64,000 nucleotides of DNA from NCBI RefSeq assembly GCF_000230995.2, contig NC_019973.1:6028001-6092000 (forward strand), read 5' to 3'. This DNA comes from Mesorhizobium australicum WSM2073. GTDB taxonomy: Bacteria; Pseudomonadota; Alphaproteobacteria; Rhizobiales; Rhizobiaceae. The notes under the pieces were generated by a model. It saw only the letters and a list, made by a program, of their open reading frames with translations. It had not been told where the DNA came from and made no database searches. Below, in pieces: positions 58,583 through 64,000 of the stretch. Position 1 is the first letter of the stretch. Every line of letters begins with the position of its first letter. The translations under genes and the position numbers were made by a program.

Positions 58583-59915
58583 ACGCGGTTTGCATCCGCA
58601 GCCGCAGAATTGTCAGCAGGCTCAATCCCCGCACCAGCAGAAAGACGTGCAGCGCCGCCCACAGGCCGCGATTGCCGAAGGTGGGCGCCAGCGTGATCAG
58701 CGCGGCGGCAAAGGCGAGGAATGACAAGAGCATCATGTTACGCATGTCGCGCGACCAGGTCGCGCCGATGAAAACACCATCCATCTGGAAGGCGAGCACA
58801 CCGCTCAGCGCGGTGAACGCGGCCCAAGGCAGGTATGTGTCGGCCACGGCGCGGACCTGCTGCGACGTCGTTACGACGGCAATCAGGTTGGTGCCGGCCA
58901 TGAGCAGCACCAGCGTCGCGGCACCGGCCAGACCAAGGCCCCAGAACAGGGTCAGCCGCACCGCCTGCCGGAAGGGCTGTTCGGAGCGCGCGCCGACGGC
59001 GCGGCCGGCGAGTTGTTCGGCGGCGGTGGCGAACCCGTCGAGGAAATAGCCGGCGACGAGAAAGAAGTTCATCAGCACTGCATTGGCGGCCAGCGTCACC
59101 GTGCCGAACTGCGCGCCCTGGCGGGTGAACAGCGCGAAGGCGGCGAGCAGCGAGAACGAGCGGATCATGATGTCGCGGTTGAGCGACAGCATGCGCAGGA
59201 AGGCGCCCATATCGAGCAGGCGCTGCCGAGGCAAGGGCGGGGTGGATCGGAACCGGCGAACCACGATCGCGAGACCAAGCAGCATGGCGAGGAATTCGCC
59301 GGTGACGGTTGCCCAGGCGACGCCGGAAACACCCCAGCCGAGCTCAAGGCCGAGCAGGAAGCACAGCGCGATATTGGTGCCGTTCAGCACCAGTTGGAGG
59401 ATCAAGCCGAGCCCGCCCTCGCCGCGCCCCAGCACGTAGCCGAGGATGGCGTAGTTGATCAGCGAGAACGGGGCGGCAAGCAGCCTGATCCTGATGTAGA
59501 CACCCATCGCGTCGCTGACGCGTGGCCCGGCGTCCATGAACCACTGGCCGCCAACGGCGATGAGTGGTGAAAGCGCTGCCAGCACGACGCCGGCAACGAC
59601 CGCGATCAGCACGGCACGCCAGAACACCGCTTGTTCCTCCAGCGCGTCGCCACGCCCGAAGGCCTGGGCGACGAGACCGGTGGTGCCCGAACGCAGAAAA
59701 TTGAAGGTGGTGAAGACGACGTCGAAAGCCAGCGCGCCGGCGGCCAGGCCGCCAAGCAAGGCGGCGTCACCGAACTGGCCGACAACAGCCGTGTCGACGA
59801 GGCCGAGCAGCGGCGTCGTGAGATAGGCGAGCGTCATCGGCACGGCGATGGCAAGCACCGACCGGTTGGTGACGGAAAATACTTTGGTGTCGGCTGGGAT
59901 GGCGCCCTTGTCCAA
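58575..59915 (-). CDS. MATE-family efflux transporter (DinF-like)
   Basis: This is a 446-residue integral membrane protein with about 12 hydrophobic segments in two halves. Family sequence: LAIAVPMTLAYLTTPLLGLVD at the start, VGQFGDAALLGGLAAG, LRSGTTGLVAQAFGRGD, and in the second half VLMNFFLVAGYFLDGFATAAE and GRAVGARSEQPF. The start is most likely the TTG at 59915, as no ATG precedes the first helix and the frame further upstream overlaps the divergent hydrolase gene. It expels cationic drugs or metabolites in exchange for Na+ or H+; substrate unknown. Confidence 0.88.
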   Translation of the reverse strand: MDKGAIPADTKVFSVTNRSVLAIAVPMTLAYLTTPLLGLVDTAVVGQFGDAALLGGLAAGALAFDVVFTTFNFLRSGTTGLVAQAFGRGDALEEQAVFWRAVLIAVVAGVVLAALSPLIAVGGQWFMDAGPRVSDAMGVYIRIRLLAAPFSLINYAILGYVLGRGEGGLGLILQLVLNGTNIALCFLLGLELGWGVSGVAWATVTGEFLAMLLGLAIVVRRFRSTPPLPRQRLLDMGAFLRMLSLNRDIMIRSFSLLAAFALFTRQGAQFGTVTLAANAVLMNFFLVAGYFLDGFATAAEQLAGRAVGARSEQPFRQAVRLTLFWGLGLAGAATLVLLMAGTNLIAVVTTSQQVRAVADTYLPWAAFTALSGVLAFQMDGVFIGATWSRDMRNMMLLSFLAFAAALITLAPTFGNRGLWAALHVFLLVRGLSLLTILRLRMQTAFS

Positions 59916-60047
59916 AGGATTGCTGCCTTGCTGATTTGCGGCTTGATCGGGGAACCGATGTGCCCCATTTTCCGGCCGCCGCGCAATCGCCCTTCCGCGG
60001 CGGCCAACCGAAATCCCGCTCTGGCGCGAAACCGTCCGATCCAGTTC

Positions 60048-60950
60048 ATGCCCCTGCAGATCGTCCACCATCCCGACTACGACGCCGGCTTCGCGACCAG
60101 CCATCGCTTTCCGATGAGCAAATATCCGCTGCTGATGGAGGCCTTGCGAGCACGCGGCCTGGCCGGAGCCGGGGCGCTCAACACAGCCGAACCCGCGCCT
60201 GCGTCGTGGCTTAAGCTCGCCCATGCGACAGATTATGTCGAGCAGGTTCTCGGTTGTTCGGTCCCGGAAAAAATCGAGCGCGAGATCGGCTTTCCGGTCG
60301 GCCCGCGCGTCTCGTTGCGCGCGCAGCTTGCCGCCGGTGGCACGGTGGCGGCGGCGCGGCTTGCCCTGCGTCACGGCATCGCCTGCAACACCGCCGGCGG
60401 CAGCCATCACGCGCGGCGCGCGCAAGGCGCCGGCTTCTGCACTTTCAACGACGTCGCCGTCGCCTCGCTGGTGCTGCTTGAGGAGGGCGCGGCACACAGT
60501 ATCCTGGTGGTCGATCTCGACGTGCACCAGGGCGACGGCACGGCGGATATTCTGGGCGACGAGCCGCGCGCCTTTACCTTCTCCATGCATGGCGAGCGCA
60601 ACTACCCCGCGCGCAAGATCGCCTCCGACCTCGACGTCGCCCTGCCCGACGGCACGGGCGACGCCGCCTATGTCGAAAGGCTCGATACCATCCTGCTGGA
60701 GCTGTCGGCCCAGGCGCGTTGGGACATCGTCTTCTACAATGCCGGCGTCGACGTCCATGCCGAGGACCGGCTCGGCAGGCTGTCGCTTTCCGACAAAGGC
60801 CTGCGCGCCCGCGACAAGATGGTCATCGGCCATTTCCGGGCGCTCGGCATTCCCGTCTGCGGTGTCATCGGCGGCGGCTATTCCACCGATGTGCCGGCAC
60901 TTGCCGCGCGCCACGCCATCTTGTTCGAGGTCGCATCGGACTATGCCTGA
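60048..60950 (+). CDS. histone deacetylase family protein
   Basis: This is a 300-residue protein, ATG at 60048. Zinc-hydrolase motifs of the arginase/HDAC superfamily are complete: SHRFPMSKYPLL, GGSHHARRAQGAGFC (active-site histidines), VVDLDVHQGDGTADIL (metal Asp/His), FYNAGVDVHAEDRLG (metal Asp) and GGGYSTD. Bacterial members deacetylate small amides or acetyl-lysine; no chromatin role is implied. It is divergent from the MATE gene. Confidence 0.92.
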   Translation: MPLQIVHHPDYDAGFATSHRFPMSKYPLLMEALRARGLAGAGALNTAEPAPASWLKLAHATDYVEQVLGCSVPEKIEREIGFPVGPRVSLRAQLAAGGTVAAARLALRHGIACNTAGGSHHARRAQGAGFCTFNDVAVASLVLLEEGAAHSILVVDLDVHQGDGTADILGDEPRAFTFSMHGERNYPARKIASDLDVALPDGTGDAAYVERLDTILLELSAQARWDIVFYNAGVDVHAEDRLGRLSLSDKGLRARDKMVIGHFRALGIPVCGVIGGGYSTDVPALAARHAILFEVASDYA

Positions 60951-60953
60951 AGG

Positions 60954-61283
60954 TCACTTCCGGTAGTTGGCGATCCTGAGCAGGATGAAGGCTGGCACGA
61001 CGATCGCGGCACCGAGCAGGATGTAGCCGAGGAAACGGTCGATGGCGTGGAAGCCGAGATTCCATAGATCAATGAAGAACTTCTGGATGCCGTAGAACAC
61101 GTCCATCGGCGACCAACCGAAAGCGTTCATGACCAGGCCGACGAGAAAGGATACCACTAGCAGCTTCAGAATAATCCTGAGCGGCGAGTCGCCGAGAAAG
61201 CGCGTCAGTGCGGACAAGGCCGTCTCCCGATTGAGATGCCCCGATTCATGGGCACGGCGCAGAGATACGTGCTTGGCGGCCAT
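60954..61283 (-). CDS. small integral membrane protein (DUF6460-like)
   Basis: This is a 109-residue protein. An N-terminal basic region is followed by LGDSPLRIILKLLVVSFLVG, FGWSPMDVF, and two further hydrophobic helices (FIDLWNLGFHAI, ILLGAAIVVPAFILL). The arrangement recalls the DUF6460 group of rhizobial inner-membrane proteins. It ends 3 bases from the hydrolase gene stop, convergent. Function unknown. Bases 61284-61560 upstream contain nothing recognisable. Confidence 0.75.
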   Translation of the reverse strand: MAAKHVSLRRAHESGHLNRETALSALTRFLGDSPLRIILKLLVVSFLVGLVMNAFGWSPMDVFYGIQKFFIDLWNLGFHAIDRFLGYILLGAAIVVPAFILLRIANYRK

Positions 61284-61560
61284 CCATCAAGCCGCCAGGG
61301 GCCGGTGCGGGGGAATTGATAAGCCGCGGCAGATGTTGGGCGCCATCGGCAGGGCGCTCTGCCCTGCCACAGCTGGTGAAAGCCGGATCCTGGCGGGCTT
61401 ATGGCGCGGTGCCCGCATCCGCATGGAACTGCCAGTTCGTTCGTGACACGTGCCATCGGCGCCGCCAAAAGCGTGGCGGCCGCACGACCCCCGGCTTACC
61501 TGTTTTCTGTTTTCTAACCAATTGCCGCTATTGCCATTCCCAAGCGGGAGCCAGGCTTTG

Positions 61561-62589
61561 GTGGGAACGGGAAAAATCGGCGCGCACCGCGCACCCATGT
61601 TGTCGGTCGTCGTGCCTTGCTACAATGAGCGCGACGGCGTGGCGGAGCTTCATCGACGCGTCAGCGCGGCATGCCTCGAGCAAAGCCTCTCCTACGAGGT
61701 CGTGCTCGTCATCGATGGAGCGACCGACGGAACCCGTGATGCCGTTTTCGAACTGGCCGAAAAAGACGACCATGTGGTCGCCATCGACCTTGCCCGCAAC
61801 TACGGCCATCAGATCGCCTTGAGCGCCGGGCTGGAATTCTGCCGCGGCCAACGCATTCTCATCCTCGACGCCGACCTTCAGGATCCGCCCGAACTATTGA
61901 GCGCAATGATGGCGAAAATGGATGAAGGCTTCGACGTGGTCTACGGCCAAAGGGTAAAACGGGAGGGCGAAAGCTGGTTCAAGCTGGCCTCCGCCTCGAT
62001 GTTCTACCGCCTGCTCGGCCGGATGGTCGATGTCGAGATCGCGCCGGACTCCGGAGATTTCCGGCTGATGAGCCGGCGCGCGCTGGACCATCTGATCGCG
62101 ATGCCCGAACGCTACAGGTTCATTCGCGGCATGGTGAGCTGGATCGGGTTGAGGCAGGTCGCCTTTCCCTATGAACGGCAGCGGCGCTTTGCCGGCGCAA
62201 CGCACTACCCGCTGAAGAAGATGGTTCTTCTGGCGGTCGACGCCATGACCAGCTTTTCGATCGTGCCTTTGCGCTTCGCTTCGCTGCTGGGCATGATGTT
62301 CGGCCTGCTCGGCCTGGTCGTGCTTGGCTATACGCTGTTCGAATGGTCTATCGGCAATGTCCTGCCGGGCTGGACGAGCCTTGCCGCGATCATGCTTATC
62401 CTGGGCAGCGTCCAGCTTCTGGTGCTGGGCATTTTCGGCGAGTATCTCGGCCGGATGTACATGGAGACGAAGCGGCGACCGCTTTACTTCGTCAACGAGA
62501 TCGTTTCACGAAGCCAGGCGGCGGCCGAGGACCAGGACCTGCCGGTCCACCGCCTCCAGGAAATAGTGAAACGGGCGGCGCGTCGTTGA
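61561..62589 (+). CDS. polyprenyl-phosphate glycosyltransferase, GT2 (GtrB/DPM-like)
   Basis: This is a 342-residue protein from the GTG at 61561; the ATG at 61597 is a possible shorter start but has no site. The GT-A domain is SVVVPCYNERDGVAELHRR, LVIDGATDGTRDAV and the metal motif ILDADLQDPPELL. It is followed by a DPM/GtrB type membrane anchor of two helices (LGMMFGLLGLVVLGYTLF, LAAIMLILGSVQLLVLGIF) and GEYLGRMYMETKRRP. It probably loads a sugar on undecaprenyl phosphate at the inner membrane. First gene of a three-gene operon. Confidence 0.9.
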   Translation: MGTGKIGAHRAPMLSVVVPCYNERDGVAELHRRVSAACLEQSLSYEVVLVIDGATDGTRDAVFELAEKDDHVVAIDLARNYGHQIALSAGLEFCRGQRILILDADLQDPPELLSAMMAKMDEGFDVVYGQRVKREGESWFKLASASMFYRLLGRMVDVEIAPDSGDFRLMSRRALDHLIAMPERYRFIRGMVSWIGLRQVAFPYERQRRFAGATHYPLKKMVLLAVDAMTSFSIVPLRFASLLGMMFGLLGLVVLGYTLFEWSIGNVLPGWTSLAAIMLILGSVQLLVLGIFGEYLGRMYMETKRRPLYFVNEIVSRSQAAAEDQDLPVHRLQEIVKRAARR

Positions 62590-62603
62590 GGTAAGGGTCG
62601 ACC

Positions 62604-63080
62604 GTGGGTAACGGGAACGCCATGGGCAGGATATGGTCGACTGTTCCGGCCGGCTTTTCGCGGATGCTGCGGTTTGGCGCGGTCGGGCTGCTCAACACAG
62701 CACTGGGCTATTGTCTTATCCTGGCTGGGCTGAAGCTGGGCCTTGGCGACATCGCCGCCAACATGACTGGCTATGCCGGCGGCCTTGTCCTCGGCTTCTT
62801 CCTCAACCGCCGCTGGACCTTCGGCCGTGCGGGTGGTTTTCGCTCCGGCACGGCCGTGCGGTATGCGCTTGCCTTCGTTGTGGCTTATACCGCAAACCTG
62901 ACGATAGTGGTCGCCGCCATGTCCGCCGGCGTCGTCGAAAATCCGTTTGTCCACCTGGCGGGAAACTGCCTCTACTCGGTCCTCTTCTATCTCGGCTCGG
63001 TCCGTTTCGTCTTCGTCGGCGCGGCAAAAGACGCTGTCTTGGTCGCGATCGACATGAAGTCCCCTGGAGCGGCGACATGA
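62604..63080 (+). CDS. GtrA-family flippase-like membrane protein
   Basis: This is a 158-residue protein; GTG at 62604 after AAGGGTCGACC, with ATG at 62622 as alternative. Four transmembrane segments and the GtrA pattern are visible: RFGAVGLLNTALGYCLI, ANMTGYAGGLVLGFFLNRRWTF and FYLGSVRFVF. GtrA proteins are proposed to flip polyprenyl-phosphate-linked sugars made by a GtrB-type enzyme, which is encoded 14 bases upstream. It overlaps the next gene at ATGA. Confidence 0.9.
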   Translation: MGNGNAMGRIWSTVPAGFSRMLRFGAVGLLNTALGYCLILAGLKLGLGDIAANMTGYAGGLVLGFFLNRRWTFGRAGGFRSGTAVRYALAFVVAYTANLTIVVAAMSAGVVENPFVHLAGNCLYSVLFYLGSVRFVFVGAAKDAVLVAIDMKSPGAAT

Positions 63081-64000
63081 ACAAGGTCGAGGCAATCGTT
63101 CCAGTGTTCTCGCCGCTCGAGGACGCACAGCGCGCCAGGCTGATATTCTGCCTGATCGGCGCGGGTGTCATGGCGACGGTTCTGGCAACCTTTGCCAGCG
63201 CAACCCTGCAGGACCCCGACAGCTGGTGGCATGTCAAAGTGGGGCTGGATTTCCTGGCAAACGGAACGCTTCCGACCGTCGACACGTATTCCTACACCTT
63301 CGCCGGCCAACCGTGGATTGCCAAGGAATGGCTGGGGCAGGTTCTGCTGGCCCTTGCCTACAGCGCGGGTGGCTGGAACGGCGTCGTCACGCTGATCATC
63401 GGCACGATCTGTCTCGCGGTCTTCCTGTCGGGATGGTTCCTCAGCGCGCACCTGAAACCGGTCCTGGCCGTAGCGCTGGCATTCGTCGCGGCCTTCCTGA
63501 TCAGCCCGATCTATACGGCGCGCCCGCATGTCTTTACCTTGCCGATCATCGTCGTCTGGACGACGATGCTGTTTCGTGCCGCGCAGGACGAGAAGGCGCC
63601 GCCGCTCTGGCTGCTCGGTCTGGTCGTATTGTGGGCGAACCTGCATGCCACGTTCACCCTGAGCTTCATCATCGCCGCCTTCGCCGGCCTCGATCTCCTG
63701 GCGCGCACCGGCCTGTCGAAACCCGCACTTTTGGCGAAGTGGGTGGCGTTTGGCCTGCTCTGTCCGTTGGTCAGCCTGATACACCCTTATGGCGTGCAGG
63801 CCATCCTGGCCACGCTCACCGTCGCCTATGGCAATGAGGCGGTGCCTCTGATCCTGGAGTGGCGGCCGTTCAATGCCCAGGAACAGGTCCTCCAGGAAGC
63901 CGCGATACTGCTGGCCTTTTTCGGGCTTCTGACATCGAGGCTACGGATCGGCTGGGCGAAGGCGTTGTTCATCGTCTTCACCTTGCACGTCTACCTTTCG
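63077..64000 (+). CDS. large multi-pass membrane protein, GT-C-like, 3' end outside window
   Basis: The frame from the ATG at 63077 is open to the window edge (308 residues seen), so its stop lies beyond 64000. It shows many hydrophobic segments and an early periplasmic-loop pattern DPDSWWHVKVGLDFL, DTYSYTFAGQPW and AKEWLGQVLLALAY, a signature of GT-C-fold-like membrane proteins with acidic residue in the first loop. It is coupled by ATGA overlap to gtrA-like and GT2 genes, so it may transfer the flipped sugar to an acceptor at the periplasmic face. Assignment is by pattern and context only. Confidence 0.75.
   Translation, partial: MNKVEAIVPVFSPLEDAQRARLIFCLIGAGVMATVLATFASATLQDPDSWWHVKVGLDFLANGTLPTVDTYSYTFAGQPWIAKEWLGQVLLALAYSAGGWNGVVTLIIGTICLAVFLSGWFLSAHLKPVLAVALAFVAAFLISPIYTARPHVFTLPIIVVWTTMLFRAAQDEKAPPLWLLGLVVLWANLHATFTLSFIIAAFAGLDLLARTGLSKPALLAKWVAFGLLCPLVSLIHPYGVQAILATLTVAYGNEAVPLILEWRPFNAQEQVLQEAAILLAFFGLLTSRLRIGWAKALFIVFTLHVYLS

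Overview
The window looks like a chromosome segment of a rhizobium, most likely Mesorhizobium. The basis is a C4-pathway hemA, a rhizobial-type rhamnose locus in the order rhaI-rhaD / rhaR-S-T-P-Q-U-K, a CIRCE-controlled groESL, and a XopAD/Mlr6361-like type III effector gene. The genus is an inference from gene order and protein resemblance, not from any search.

Bases 1 to about 26,500 behave like an accessory island. They hold few intact genes, long gene-poor stretches, and at least eight broken genes whose reading frames can be followed across shifts or stops. The left end (1-7,727) carries the most unusual content. A + strand operon encodes a CHAT protease (cut by the window edge), a caspase-like protein and an MBL-fold hydrolase. 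Convergent to it is a 1,003-residue fusion of a caspase-like domain to a Ski2-like helicase, preceded by a DUF2158 (YodC-like) gene broken by one stop codon. This is the best candidate here for an uncharacterised immune or conflict system.

Next come nuclease relics with an intact excalibur lipoprotein (8.0-9.9 kb), an FAD-oxidoreductase relic, a DUF982 gene, a Crp/Fnr regulator, a frameshifted GNAT gene and a truncated yggS (to 15.5 kb). Then come intact groES-groEL with CIRCE and terminator (15.7-17.9 kb), an EAL-domain remnant, and the large XopAD-type effector gene (18.4-23.7 kb) with 42-residue repeats, an internal DFDGD motif and a C-terminal shikimate-kinase-like domain. A thioredoxin with a WCDPC active site, an IS3 remnant and a broken unrecognised gene complete the island.

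From about 26.7 kb the sequence is dense, unbroken core-type genome. It contains hydroxamate-siderophore uptake (esterase, fhuB, fhuD; no fhuC), gamma-glutamyltransferase, and the rhamnose regulon with a paired operator between rhaD and rhaR. Then follow a D-amino-acid module (dehydrogenase plus a racemase fused to a degenerate arginase-like domain), galE, hemA, an aminotransferase, mscL, a transporter-like hybrid histidine kinase with a nearby LuxR-type response regulator, DUF952-pyrD, a MATE exporter, a histone-deacetylase-family hydrolase, and a GT2-GtrA-membrane protein operon running off the right edge.

No rRNA, tRNA, CRISPR array, integrase or intact insertion sequence was seen. All names rest on reading motifs by eye.
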